Positions 8,616-17,522 of a stretch of DNA of 64,000 nucleotides are shown piece by piece. How positions within the stretch are numbered: the stretch's first letter is position 1; the number at the start of each line of letters is the position of its first letter. Position numbers and translations under genes: made by a program. The notes beneath the pieces were generated by a model, which was not told the origin of the DNA, searched no databases, and was given only the letters and a program-made list of their open reading frames with translations. This DNA is from Marivita lacus (lineage in GTDB: Bacteria > Pseudomonadota > Alphaproteobacteria > Rhodobacterales > Rhodobacteraceae). The stretch is taken from the NCBI RefSeq assembly GCF_014637725.1, contig NZ_BMFC01000014.1:1-64000 (forward strand), read 5' to 3'.

Positions 8616-9881
8616 TCAGCCGAACATGTCCGTCGTGATGCCTTCGTACCAGCCGATGCTTTCCTCGTAGGTCGCCTTGCGCATGGCCTCATCTTCGCCG
8701 GTCTGGCTGACGAAACTCGACACGCTGGCGATCTTCTCTTCGTTCGGCTCATAGGCCGCGCCAACCTTGACACCGTCATCGGTCGCGATCAGCGACCAGC
8801 AGGTGTTCGAGTATTTCGCCGGGAACACGCGGCTGCCGGTCAGCGCGCCGCGCACCGCCATCGCCGCAACCTTGGCCTGGCTATTGGCCGAGTAGCCCGA
8901 TTTCGGCATGTCGCCCTGATTGGTGGCATCGCCCAGAATGTGGATGTTCTCATCCATCCGCGACACCATGCTCGCCCCGTCGACCGGCGCCCAGTTGCCA
9001 TCGGTCAGGCCCGCCGCTTCACAGATCAGGCCCGCCTTCTGCGCCGGGATCACGTTGACCACATCGGCCTTGACCACTTCGCCGTCGATATCCACCGTCA
9101 TCGCAGCCGGGTCCACAGTGACATTCCCGCCGCCGAAATCCGGACCGATCCGGGTCACCATTCCCGAATAGTGCTTTTGCCAGCCTTCCTCGAAGAGCGC
9201 CTGTTTCGAAAAGCTTTCCTTGGGGTCGGCGATGATGATCTTGGCCGTCGGATTGTTGGCCTTGAGTTGGTGCGCTACCATCGAAATGCGTTCGTACGGT
9301 CCGGGCGGGCAGCGGTACGGGTTGGGCGGGGCCACCATCACGTAGGTGCCGCCTTCGGGCATCGCCATGATCTGCGCCTTGAGCAATTCGGTCTGACTGC
9401 CCCCCTTGTAAGCATGCGGCATCGCGTTCTGCGCCGACACGTCCCAACCCGGGACAGCACCATCGACAAAATCGATGCCGGGACTGAGGATCAGCCGGTC
9501 ATAGGGCACCGATCCGCCACCGGCGAGGGCAACGGTCTTTGCGTCGCGGTCCACACCCGTGGCCCAGTCATGCACCACGTTGATCCCGTAATCCGCGGCC
9601 AGCTTGCCATAGGAATGCGCAAGGTTCTCGATTTCCCAGAACCCACCGATATAGAGGTTGGAAAAGAAGCAGGTGTAGTAGCTGCGGCTGGGTTCGATCA
9701 GCGTCACGTCGATCTCACCTGCGCTGTCCTTGGCGATATAGCGCGCAGCCGTGGCACCGCCTGCGCCCCCGCCCACGACAACCACCTTGGGTTTGCCGTG
9801 CGACGCCGCATGCACCATCGGAGCGCTGAGCGTTGCCACCGCCACCCCGGTGCCCATAAAGGCGCGTCTGTTGAGTTTCAT
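8616..9881 (-). CDS. soxF: SoxF, flavoprotein subunit of flavocytochrome c sulfide dehydrogenase type
   Basis: FAD-dependent sulfide-oxidising flavoprotein paired with the cytochrome SoxE. 421 residues from the ATG at 9881, which has AGGAAGACC before it. The N-terminus is a twin-arginine signal (LNRRAFMGTG...HAA), so the folded flavoprotein is exported to the periplasm. The dinucleotide-binding loop VVVGGGAGG lies at about 34-42. The two redox cysteines expected in FccB-type proteins are Cys71 (YYTCFFSN) and Cys361 (NTCWSLI). The FAD-contact ILGDATNQGDMPKSGYSANSQAK is present. It is the last gene of the sox operon. Confidence 0.93.
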   Translation of the reverse strand: MKLNRRAFMGTGVAVATLSAPMVHAASHGKPKVVVVGGGAGGATAARYIAKDSAGEIDVTLIEPSRSYYTCFFSNLYIGGFWEIENLAHSYGKLAADYGINVVHDWATGVDRDAKTVALAGGGSVPYDRLILSPGIDFVDGAVPGWDVSAQNAMPHAYKGGSQTELLKAQIMAMPEGGTYVMVAPPNPYRCPPGPYERISMVAHQLKANNPTAKIIIADPKESFSKQALFEEGWQKHYSGMVTRIGPDFGGGNVTVDPAAMTVDIDGEVVKADVVNVIPAQKAGLICEAAGLTDGNWAPVDGASMVSRMDENIHILGDATNQGDMPKSGYSANSQAKVAAMAVRGALTGSRVFPAKYSNTCWSLIATDDGVKVGAAYEPNEEKIASVSSFVSQTGEDEAMRKATYEESIGWYEGITTDMFG

Positions 9882-9930
9882 GGTCTTCCTCCCTTTTGAA
9901 ACACCCCGTCCGACGCGACCTCTCCGGGCC

Positions 9931-10890
9931 TTATTCGGTTTGGGCAAAATACGCCGCGAGTGCGGCAATCTCTTCGTCCGACAACCGCGCTGCCATCATC
10001 TGCATCACCGGGTGCGGTCTGATCTGTCTCTTGTAGGCATGCATGGCGACCACGAAATCTTCGGTCGGCCATTGCGTGATCGCGGGGATGCCCTTGTCCG
10101 ACCCATCCTGTTGGTGGCAGGTCTTGCATTCGCTGGCAAGGTATTCGCCGTAATCCGTGTCTCCCACGATCGCCAGCACCTCGGGAGCCAAATCGACCTC
10201 GCGCGGCTGGGCGGTGGGGGCCGCTTCGGGGATGTTCTGCGGGCTGGCCGAGAACTGGCGCAGATAGGCAAGAATATCAGACCGGTCCTGAGGGTCTTTC
10301 AAACCGGCAAAGTTCATCCGGGTGCGCGACACCAGCGCCTTGGGGTTTTCGAGATAGGCATCCAGAGTGTCGATCTCCCAGGTGAGACCGTCCGAGCCCA
10401 TCATCTGCATGTTTTCGGAATAGCGGTAATCCGCATGCGCGCCTGCCCGGCGGCCGAAAATGCCGTTCAGATGCGGGCCGATGCGGTCGGTCGCACCCTG
10501 CCCGACCTGGTGGCAGGACCGGCATTGGCCAAACACCTGTTCGCCTTTCGCGGGGTCGCCAAAACTCGGATCACCGGCATCTGCCAGAACGGTCTCGGCG
10601 TCAGCTTCGGGCACGACGGCCGGAGCCGTTTCCGCCTGTTGCGCATCTTCGACAGCCTGCAAAGCTGTGGCCAATTCGGTTTCGAGAGTGGAAAGCCGCG
10701 CTTCAAGCGCGGTGGCCTGTTCGGCCTTGTCCGCCAAATCCGCGTTGCTGCGTTCAACTTGGGCCAGTCGTTCGGTCAAGGCATCCAGTTCTGCGATGCG
10801 ATAGTCCCGCGCGGTCCAGCCATAGGCAACCCCCAGCACAAGCGCTGCGCCTCCGAGAACGGACATGAACAGACCGGACGTGTTCGCCAT
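9931..10890 (-). CDS. soxE: SoxE, diheme cytochrome c with N-terminal membrane anchor and coiled coil
   Basis: 319 residues with two heme c motifs, CRSCH (123-127) and CKTCH (255-259). Partner of SoxF as electron acceptor. Residues 7-24 are hydrophobic without an obvious cleavage site, so the protein is probably membrane-anchored with its hemes in the periplasm. Residues 30-85 form a heptad-like stretch rich in Leu, Ala and Glu (ELDALTERLAQVERSNADL), a likely coiled coil. The first cytochrome domain has Met192 (TRMNFAGL) as probable axial ligand and closely resembles the C-terminal domain of SoxD. The second resembles small cytochromes c of flavocytochrome c. Confidence 0.88.
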   Translation of the reverse strand: MANTSGLFMSVLGGAALVLGVAYGWTARDYRIAELDALTERLAQVERSNADLADKAEQATALEARLSTLETELATALQAVEDAQQAETAPAVVPEADAETVLADAGDPSFGDPAKGEQVFGQCRSCHQVGQGATDRIGPHLNGIFGRRAGAHADYRYSENMQMMGSDGLTWEIDTLDAYLENPKALVSRTRMNFAGLKDPQDRSDILAYLRQFSASPQNIPEAAPTAQPREVDLAPEVLAIVGDTDYGEYLASECKTCHQQDGSDKGIPAITQWPTEDFVVAMHAYKRQIRPHPVMQMMAARLSDEEIAALAAYFAQTE

Positions 10891-10949
10891 GTTACCTCAA
10901 CAGATAATGTTGGCCGGTAGTTGTATCTCAGAATTACATTAACGGGTTT

Positions 10950-10978
10950 TGCGCGGCAGGGTAGATCCTTGCCGCGCA
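10950..10978 (-). other. hairpin between soxD and soxE
   Basis: A GCGCGGCA/TGCCGCGC stem with a short AGG/CCT extension lies between the soxD stop and the soxE start. No T run follows on the minus strand, so it is not a typical terminator. It may be an mRNA-stabilising or processing hairpin that separates soxBCD from soxEF expression. Confidence 0.45.
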
Positions 10979-10986
10979 GACCGTGA

Positions 10987-12168
10987 TTATTGGAAGCTTG
11001 CCAGATACGCGGTCACAGCCGCGATGTCGTCCTCGCTCTTGAGGCCTGCAAAGCTCATCTTGGTCCCCTTGGCGAACCCGCGAGGATCGGCAAGGAAGGC
11101 TGCAAGTGTCTCGTGCGTCCATGTCCCGCCCATTTCGGCAAGCACCTTTGAGTACTTGAACCCGTCAACCGCGCCGATATCCGCACCGATGATGCCGTTG
11201 AGATGCGGGCCAGTCCGGCTTTTCGCGCCATCCCCGACCTGGTGACAGGCCTTGCACTTGCCGAACACCTTTTCACCGGCAGCAACCAGCATCGGGTCAA
11301 GGGCGTCTGCTTCGGCAGCTGCCACGACAGCCGCTGCTTCGGCGGCAGGCGCCTCGGCAACCGGCTCTGTCACAGCTGCGGTCTGCGCCACGGCAGCTTG
11401 CGCGGCGGCCGCTTCTTCCTGCGGCGTCACATCCAGCACGGTTGCGCGCATGGTGATTTCGACACTGTCCTTGCAGTTTTCCATGCAGGGCTCGGTGCGC
11501 CAGATCGTGTATTCGGTCTCGGCACGGTCGTCGATGATGAAGCCATCGGCATTGGGCAATTCGACCTCCAGGAAGTTCTCGTTGCTCAGGACAAAATCAT
11601 CCTCCACGAGGAAGTTCGAGTAGAGGATATAGGCGACGATCGCGTAGACATCATCATCGCTCAGCGTCTGGGCGTTGCCATAGGGCATGGAGCGGTTGAC
11701 GTAGTCCCATGCGGTGGACAGGTGGGGCCAATAGCTGCCCACGGTCTTGACCGGGTCGTCATTGGCCAAGGTGCCTTCACCGCCCGCCAGCTTGGGCCAG
11801 TTGCCGACGCCTTCGGCAAATTCGCCATGACACACGGCGCACCCTTCGGAAAAGAGCATTTCGCCATCTTCGACCGATCCAGACCCAACCGGCAAGCCGG
11901 TGCCATCAGGACTGACATCGACATCCCATGCCGCGATTTCTTCGGGCAGTGCCACACGGCCCAGGCCGAACTTGCCCTCGCCTGCGCCGGTCGACGCGTT
12001 GGCCGCACCGATCAGGCCGCTGGACACGACAGGTGCCGCAATGGCCGTCATGACCGGCGGATTTTCCGGAAACCCGGCGATGTTGCGGTCGGCAAAGTTG
12101 ACCGCCATGGTCAGCACGGCAACCGTGCCGAACGCGGCTCCGCCGAAAAGATTAAGAGACTTCGACAT
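10987..12168 (-). CDS. soxD: SoxD, diheme cytochrome c subunit of sulfane dehydrogenase SoxCD
   Basis: Electron-accepting subunit of SoxCD, which oxidises the SoxY-bound sulfane sulfur. 393 residues. An N-terminal hydrophobic signal or anchor is followed by the first heme motif CAVCH (110-114), a region of unknown fold and an Ala-rich linker (about 250-292). The second heme domain has CKACH (305-309) and Met371 in TKMSFAGL as likely axial ligand. The start overlaps the end of soxC by 17 bases, which implies translational coupling. Confidence 0.95.
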   Translation of the reverse strand: MSKSLNLFGGAAFGTVAVLTMAVNFADRNIAGFPENPPVMTAIAAPVVSSGLIGAANASTGAGEGKFGLGRVALPEEIAAWDVDVSPDGTGLPVGSGSVEDGEMLFSEGCAVCHGEFAEGVGNWPKLAGGEGTLANDDPVKTVGSYWPHLSTAWDYVNRSMPYGNAQTLSDDDVYAIVAYILYSNFLVEDDFVLSNENFLEVELPNADGFIIDDRAETEYTIWRTEPCMENCKDSVEITMRATVLDVTPQEEAAAAQAAVAQTAAVTEPVAEAPAAEAAAVVAAAEADALDPMLVAAGEKVFGKCKACHQVGDGAKSRTGPHLNGIIGADIGAVDGFKYSKVLAEMGGTWTHETLAAFLADPRGFAKGTKMSFAGLKSEDDIAAVTAYLASFQ

Positions 12169-13426
12169 TTTCGGCCTCCCCGTTGGGCATGATGTGCCAC
12201 GTCTGGATGCAATTGTTGTGGTAGATCGAGTTCTCGCCGCGCACCTCGCGCAGCTGATGCTTGGTCGGCTGAACGTATCCGGTTTCGTCCATCGCCCGCG
12301 ACTGGATCAGCATGTCTTCGCCGTTCCATTCGGTGTCGAGATAGAAGCGCGTGAGCGCCATCTTCTCGCCCGGCTTGGCCAAGCGTGCGGTTTCCCATGT
12401 CTTGCCGCCATCCTTGGACACGTCCACGCGGGTGATCGCGCCGTGCCCCGACCAGGCCAGACCAGTGATGACCAGCGGCCCTGAGCCATGGGTGATCGGT
12501 GCCTGCGGGCTGGGCGATGTGATGACGGATTTCGCGTCCATCACCCATGTCCACTTGCGGCTTGTGCCGTCTTCCAGCGTGTCGGTGTACTTCGACGTTT
12601 CCTCGCGGCTTTCGACCGCGTTCGCCGTCACTTCGATGCGGCGGATCCACTTGACCCACATGTTGCCTTCCCAGCCGGGAACGACCAGACGCACGGGGTA
12701 GCCGTGTTCCTTGCGCAGCGCTTCGCCATTGGCCTTGAACGCGACCAGAACATCGTCCAGCGCCTTGTCCATCGGGATGGACCGCCCGTTCGAAGACGCA
12801 TCCGCGCCTTCGACATAGACCCACTTGTCGGACAGGTCACCAGCCGCCTCAAGCCCGGCTTCGGTCAGCAGGGTGCGCAGCGACACGCCGGTATATTCCA
12901 TGTTGTGGATCATGCCGTGGGTGAATTGCGCACCGTTCAGCTGCGCACCCGCCCATTCCATGCCGGTATTGGCGGCACATTCGCAGAAATAGACGTGGTT
13001 TTCGCGCGGGAAGCGTTCGAGATCGGCATAGGAGAACACCAGCGGTGTGTCGACCAGGCCGTTGATCATCAGGCGATAATCTTCCTTGCGCAGTTCAATC
13101 GCGCCTGAGTGATGGCGTTCAAACGCGCAACCCTGCGGTGTGATCGTACCATCCAGCGCATGGATCGGCGTGAAGTTGATCGAGCTGGTGGTGTCGGCGG
13201 TGAGCCATTCCACGTTGCGGCGGACCACGTCGCTTTCGTACTGGATCGGCAGTCCGTAGGGCGAGGCATCGACGCCATCGCCAAAGGACATGGCCCAGTC
13301 CTGCACCTCGGTGATCAGCGGATCGGGGACGTTCGCCCGCGCGGCGCCCGCAGCGGTCAGCCCCGCCGCAGCCGCGGCAGAGCCCCGCAGAAACGCGCGG
13401 CGGGAGGGTTTGAGCATATCAGACAT
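12152..13426 (-). CDS. soxC: SoxC, molybdopterin subunit of sulfane dehydrogenase
   Basis: Sulfite-oxidase-family Moco protein which, with SoxD, removes six electrons from the SoxY-cysteine persulfide. 424 residues with a twin-arginine signal (PSRRAFLRGSAAAA...ARA). The Moco cysteine is in FCECAANTGMEW, probably Cys150, matching the CAGN motif of sulfite oxidases. The dimerisation domain (ITRVDVSKDGGKTWETA) is visible towards the C-terminus. It ends 17 bases inside soxD. Confidence 0.96.
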   Translation of the reverse strand: MSDMLKPSRRAFLRGSAAAAAGLTAAGAARANVPDPLITEVQDWAMSFGDGVDASPYGLPIQYESDVVRRNVEWLTADTTSSINFTPIHALDGTITPQGCAFERHHSGAIELRKEDYRLMINGLVDTPLVFSYADLERFPRENHVYFCECAANTGMEWAGAQLNGAQFTHGMIHNMEYTGVSLRTLLTEAGLEAAGDLSDKWVYVEGADASSNGRSIPMDKALDDVLVAFKANGEALRKEHGYPVRLVVPGWEGNMWVKWIRRIEVTANAVESREETSKYTDTLEDGTSRKWTWVMDAKSVITSPSPQAPITHGSGPLVITGLAWSGHGAITRVDVSKDGGKTWETARLAKPGEKMALTRFYLDTEWNGEDMLIQSRAMDETGYVQPTKHQLREVRGENSIYHNNCIQTWHIMPNGEAENVEVS

Positions 13427-13446
13427 ATCTCACACTCCGGTTGAAG

Positions 13447-15144
13447 TTACGCGCCTACGACGGTGACGCTGTCATTGGGTTGAACGGTGACGGTGCCAAG
13501 CTTCTTGATATGCGCTTCGACCACGTCCCAGATTTGCGGACCTTCGGTGCCTTCGTTGACCGACGCCCAGCCAGCGACGACATAATTCTTCGCCGGATCA
13601 ATGGCTTCGCCGGTCTTGAGCAGCACCATGTCGGTGATGCGTTCACCCTGCGGCTTGTTGACGTCAATGCGATAGCCCATGCCCCCGATGCGCACCATGT
13701 CGCCGCCCTGCTGGTAGTAGGGGTCGGGGTTGAAGATGTTGTCGGCGACGTCTTCGAGGATGATCTTGATGAATTCACCGGTCATTTCAGACCGGTACGC
13801 CTTGCCATAGCTCATCGAAGTGACATTCCAGATGTCCTCGCGGGTGATGTTGTCACCGGGGATCAGGCTTGGCCCCCAGCGCACGCCGGGCGACATGGCG
13901 ATGTCGGCCTCGCGCTCGCTCAGCAGAGCGTCACAAATCAGGTCGTCCCATGTGCCGTTGAAGTTACCCCGACGGTACAGCAGGCTGTCGGTCTGGCCGA
14001 TCACCTCTTCCAACTGGGCGGTGAAGGGTGCCCGCTGTTCGTCGATGAGGGCGGACATTTCGGGGTCAGGCGCGATCACGTCCGAGAAAATTGGGATCAG
14101 CTTGTGACGGAAGCCCATCATGCGGCCGTTCTGGATGTCCAGATCGACGCGGCTGACGAACTTGCCGTTGGAGCCTGACGCGATCAGGATGGTGTCGCCC
14201 ACCAGCACGGGTTCCGGCAGCGCGTCATGCGTGTGACCCGTCAGGATCACGTCGATGCCGGTGACCTTGCTGGCCATGCTCTTGTCGACGTCGAAACCGT
14301 TATGGCTGAGGCAGACGACGCATTCGGCACCTTGCGCGCGCACTTCGTCAACCATGGCCTGCATGTTCTCGTCGCGGATACCAAAGGAATATTCGGGGAA
14401 CATCCAGCCGGGATTGGCGATCGGCATGTAGGGAAAGGCCTGACCGATCACGGCAATCTTGACGCCGCCGCGTTCGAAGAACTTGTAGGGCGGGAACAAT
14501 TCTGCGGGCTCGTCCCATTCGGCGTCGAAAATATTCTGACCCAGCGCGGCGAAGGGCAACCCCTCGACAATCTCTTGCACACGGGCGGACCCCAGCGTGA
14601 ATTCCCAGTGGAAGGTCATCGCGTCGGGCTTGAGCATGTTCATCACGTTGACCATGTCCTGCCCTTCGGTGTGGTGGCAGGTGTACGAGCCATGCCACGT
14701 ATCCCCACCATCCAGCAGAAGCGCATCCGGCCGATCGGCCCGGATCGCGTTGACCACAGTGGCCACGCGATCCAGTCCGCCGACGCGCCCGTAAGCCTTG
14801 GCCAGGGAGGAGAAATCGCCAGAGCTGAGCGCGTAGTGAGAAGGGCTGCCGTCGTCGATCCCGTAAAGCTTGCGGAAATCGGCACCGGTCACGTGAGGGA
14901 CAGCACCCCGGTTGTCACCGACTCCGATATTCACCGACGGTTCGCGGAAATAGATCGGCTTGAGTTGCGCGTGAATGTCGGTGACGTGGATCAACGAGAC
15001 ATTGCCAAAGGTGTCGAACTGCAAAAGCTGGTCCTGGGTCAGCGCCTGTTGCGCGGCCAGCCGGGACCAGTTGCCGAAACCGGACGCGCCGACCAGTGCG
15101 GAGGCGGCCATGGACACCTGAAGGAAATCGCGACGTGAAATCAT
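13447..15144 (-). CDS. soxB: SoxB, thiosulfohydrolase
   Basis: Dimanganese hydrolase that releases sulfate from SoxY-bound thiosulfate. 565 residues from the ATG at 15144 (AAGAAGG 7 bases upstream). The twin-arginine signal is SRRDFLQVSMAAS. 5'-nucleotidase-family metal motifs are all present: VTDIHAQLKP, LLDGGDTWHG, CLSHNGFDVD and LTGHTHDALPEP. It is preceded by its own candidate SoxR site and by a terminator-like hairpin after soxA. Confidence 0.97.
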   Translation of the reverse strand: MISRRDFLQVSMAASALVGASGFGNWSRLAAQQALTQDQLLQFDTFGNVSLIHVTDIHAQLKPIYFREPSVNIGVGDNRGAVPHVTGADFRKLYGIDDGSPSHYALSSGDFSSLAKAYGRVGGLDRVATVVNAIRADRPDALLLDGGDTWHGSYTCHHTEGQDMVNVMNMLKPDAMTFHWEFTLGSARVQEIVEGLPFAALGQNIFDAEWDEPAELFPPYKFFERGGVKIAVIGQAFPYMPIANPGWMFPEYSFGIRDENMQAMVDEVRAQGAECVVCLSHNGFDVDKSMASKVTGIDVILTGHTHDALPEPVLVGDTILIASGSNGKFVSRVDLDIQNGRMMGFRHKLIPIFSDVIAPDPEMSALIDEQRAPFTAQLEEVIGQTDSLLYRRGNFNGTWDDLICDALLSEREADIAMSPGVRWGPSLIPGDNITREDIWNVTSMSYGKAYRSEMTGEFIKIILEDVADNIFNPDPYYQQGGDMVRIGGMGYRIDVNKPQGERITDMVLLKTGEAIDPAKNYVVAGWASVNEGTEGPQIWDVVEAHIKKLGTVTVQPNDSVTVVGA

Positions 15145-15174
15145 GGGTGAGCCTTCTTGGATTTCGGAACACAC

Positions 15175-15192
15175 ATTCGCATGTGTGAATAA
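15175..15192 (-). promoter_or_regulatory. candidate SoxR operator upstream of soxB
   Basis: On the minus strand the sequence is TTATTCAC, four bases, then GCGAAT. This is the same dyad as upstream of soxX, with one half-site base different. It lies 31-48 bases upstream of the soxB ATG. The site is inferred from similarity to the two other copies at soxV/soxS and soxX. ArsR-family SoxR proteins are known to bind such intergenic sites. Confidence 0.6.
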
Positions 15193-15204
15193 GATGGACG
15201 GGGG

Positions 15205-15233
15205 AAAAGCCCGCACCATTCCTGGCGCGGGCC
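15205..15233 (-). terminator. terminator-like hairpin after soxA
   Basis: On the minus strand GCCCGC (15232-15227), a 12-base loop and GCGGGC (15214-15209) are followed by TTTT. It begins 8 bases after the soxA stop and stands directly before the candidate soxB operator. The stem is short, so it may be partial or act as an attenuator. Confidence 0.5.
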
Positions 15234-15239
15234 TTGAAG

Positions 15240-16091
15240 TTATTGACGGACCGACGGTCCTTCGACGCTCAGGCCATTGCCGCGCGACGCGACGTAGACT
15301 TCAAGCGCAACGAACTCGGGAGAGCCAACGGCAAATGTCTCGGCGCGAGTGTCGCGGATACAGCCGCGGAAGCGGTTGTGGGTCTGCACCAGACCTGCGT
15401 TCTTGAGGCGATAGGTCGGGAAACCGTTGATCTGACCCTGCGACAAGTGGTCGGCACGAATGTAGTTGCCATAATTGTCTTCATGACAATTCGCGCAGGA
15501 CAGTTCGAGTTGACCGTAGCGGGTGTAGTAGATTTCCTTGCCCTTTTCGTAATATTCGGCGGCAGGGCCGTCGATTGCCACGTTCACCGGCATACCGCGC
15601 GACTGCACCGAGATCAGTGCTTCCATCGCGGTCATCTCTGCCTTTTCGTACTTGTAGGGCTCTGCACCCATCTGTTCGGTGCGGCAATTGTTGATCTGCA
15701 TCGCAAGCGTCCGCATCTCACCCGCTTCGGCGTTCCACTTGGGGTACACCGCACGGACACCTCCCATGCTTTCCGGGCCTTCGTGGCAGGAAGCGCAGGA
15801 CTTTTCAGCCGTGCCTTCGACGGTGTTCCACGCATCGGTCGCCTGATCCACGGCGATCATGCCGGGGTTGTCGAACGTGTCCATCTGCATGGCCTGCGTG
15901 TCGTCTTCGCGGAAATGCCAGCCCGACATGATGGTGTCGATGCCTGTTTCCGCCATATGTGCGGGCGCCGCCGTTTTCGTGATCATTTCCTGACCGTCGA
16001 TCGTGAGCGTGTCGTCATCCGCACCCCCCGCGAAAAGCATCGGGGCCGAGATGGCCAGCGCGGCTAACGCGGTCATTGCCTTGAATTTCAT
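15240..16091 (-). CDS. soxA: SoxA, diheme cytochrome c subunit of SoxAX
   Basis: Catalytic subunit of the L-cysteine S-thiosulfotransferase that attaches thiosulfate to SoxY. 283 residues from the ATG at 16091 (GGGAGGGAACAGA upstream). The signal peptide is MKFKAMTALAALAISAPMLFAGG. The heme motifs are CASCH (99-103) and CANCH (199-203). The active-site cysteine persulfide ligand is Cys244 (RFRGCIRDTRAE). Confidence 0.96.
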   Translation of the reverse strand: MKFKAMTALAALAISAPMLFAGGADDDTLTIDGQEMITKTAAPAHMAETGIDTIMSGWHFREDDTQAMQMDTFDNPGMIAVDQATDAWNTVEGTAEKSCASCHEGPESMGGVRAVYPKWNAEAGEMRTLAMQINNCRTEQMGAEPYKYEKAEMTAMEALISVQSRGMPVNVAIDGPAAEYYEKGKEIYYTRYGQLELSCANCHEDNYGNYIRADHLSQGQINGFPTYRLKNAGLVQTHNRFRGCIRDTRAETFAVGSPEFVALEVYVASRGNGLSVEGPSVRQ

Positions 16092-16150
16092 TCTGTTCCC
16101 TCCCAAAAATATCCCTGCCCCGTGAAACCGGAACAGGGAGGAGCTTGTGC

Positions 16151-16477
16151 TCAGACCGTGATCGCTTTTGCGTCTTCGTAGACGGACCCGTCATCATCGT
16201 ACCAGGTGAACTTGAATTCACCGGCTTCGGGCACGGTAGCCTCGAATTCGAAATACGGGTTTGTCGAAATCGCCGGTTCCATCTTCACGTCGATGACGTT
16301 CTGGCCGTTGAAGTCGCAGGTGAAGCGATTGATGATCGAGCGTGGGATCGGATTGCCGTCACCGTCCTTGCGCTGACCCGATTCCATCGGGTGGCTGATC
16401 AATGTCTTGATGACGATCCCTTCGCCTGCCGAAGCAGAACCGGGAACCTTGACGCGGGGTTTTACACCGGATGCCAT
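16151..16477 (-). CDS. soxZ: SoxZ, sulfur carrier complex subunit
   Basis: 108 residues; the immunoglobulin-like partner of SoxY in the periplasmic SoxYZ carrier. It has the family pattern KPRVKVPGSASAGEGIVIKTLISHPMESGQRKDGDGNPIPRSIINRF and a C-terminal KFTWYDDDGSVYEDAKAITV. It has no signal peptide of its own, as usual, since it is exported bound to SoxY by the Tat system. It lies between soxY and soxA. Confidence 0.96.
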   Translation of the reverse strand: MASGVKPRVKVPGSASAGEGIVIKTLISHPMESGQRKDGDGNPIPRSIINRFTCDFNGQNVIDVKMEPAISTNPYFEFEATVPEAGEFKFTWYDDDGSVYEDAKAITV

Positions 16478-16507
16478 GTTGTCTCTCCTGAAATCTGTGT
16501 GTGACCG

Positions 16508-16924
16508 TTAGCCGCCGCAGCCGCCGATGGTGACCTTCACGGTCTTGGCGCTTTGGGCAAAGCTGCCATCCGCCAGCTTGGCGATGGCGATGACGTCCTG
16601 AGTACCGGCAAGGCGCATCCGCGTGCTTGCAGTTTGCGACGCGGCCAGCGGGCCAAAGTTGAACGTCGCGACGCCGGGTGTCGGGTTGCCGGCTGCCAGA
16701 ACCATGATCGCCGATGCACCGGGCGCGGAGACCGCGATCGGAACGGTGTTGCCGTTCTCGGCAATCTCGGGCGCGGTCAGCTCGACGCCTGCGTCACCGA
16801 CAGCGGCACCGCCGGTGAATTCTGCGATCACGTCTTCAACCGCAGCATTGGCGCGGAATGGCAGAACGAAGGTCAGCGCGGCTGCCCCACCCAGTGCCAG
16901 GGTTTCGCGTCTTGTGAAATCCAT
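16508..16924 (-). CDS. soxY: SoxY, sulfur carrier subunit with C-terminal GGCGG
   Basis: Covalent carrier of sulfur intermediates. 138 residues with a Tat signal (DFTRRETLALGGAAALTFVLPFRANA). The protein ends in KVTIGGCGG, so the swinging-arm cysteine is Cys136, as in all active SoxY proteins. It immediately precedes soxZ. Confidence 0.97.
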   Translation of the reverse strand: MDFTRRETLALGGAAALTFVLPFRANAAVEDVIAEFTGGAAVGDAGVELTAPEIAENGNTVPIAVSAPGASAIMVLAAGNPTPGVATFNFGPLAASQTASTRMRLAGTQDVIAIAKLADGSFAQSAKTVKVTIGGCGG

Positions 16925-16953
16925 GTCTTGTCTCCTAATTCAGTGACAGCAGC

Positions 16954-17433
16954 TCAGCTGCCTTTGAGCGTCATCAAGAACGCCACCACATCTTCGATTT
17001 CCTGCGCCGTCAGGATGGGCGTCAGGTCTTCTTCCTTAGCGCCTTTGCCGGTGTAGCCGTCGCCGGCACGGATAAAGCCGCTGGTCTTGTAGAAGGCGGG
17101 CATGATGCTGCCTTCGAAGGTCATCTTTGCGTTGGCAATGATGCCGCGCAGTTCTTCCGCCGTGCGGTAGTCTGCAATGCCGTCGAGTGTCGGGCCGACC
17201 TCGCCATGAAACGGCGCATCCTTGAGCGCGGTCACGGCGTGACAGGCAACGCAATTGCCCTTGGCCCGGCTGGTCATGATCTTGGCACCGCTGGCAGCGT
17301 CACCCATGGTGCCGGAAAGCGATGTCTGGATGGCACCGTATTCGTCGAATTGAACGTCACCCGGCGTGACCGGGTTGGCGATGGCTGCGGTCGCGCAAAA
17401 CACGACTGCGGCGGAAATACCTGTTAGCTTCAT
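16954..17433 (-). CDS. soxX: SoxX, monoheme cytochrome c subunit of SoxAX
   Basis: 159 residues with a signal peptide (MKLTGISAAVVFCATAAIA) and one heme motif, CVACH (61-65). Further family blocks are GEVGPTLDGIADYRTAEELRGIIANAKMTFEGSIMPAFYKT (Met as axial ligand candidate) and ILTAQEIEDVVAFLMTLKG. It accepts electrons during formation of the SoxY-thiosulfate adduct. It is the first gene of the XYZA block behind a SoxR-like operator. Confidence 0.96.
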   Translation of the reverse strand: MKLTGISAAVVFCATAAIANPVTPGDVQFDEYGAIQTSLSGTMGDAASGAKIMTSRAKGNCVACHAVTALKDAPFHGEVGPTLDGIADYRTAEELRGIIANAKMTFEGSIMPAFYKTSGFIRAGDGYTGKGAKEEDLTPILTAQEIEDVVAFLMTLKGS

Positions 17434-17522
17434 TGTCCCTCCCTTACCGCCCGATACGTTGACCGGGCTGACATGTGGCTTTGTATACCGTAGGCCACAG
17501 ACCTTGATTCACGCAACAACAA

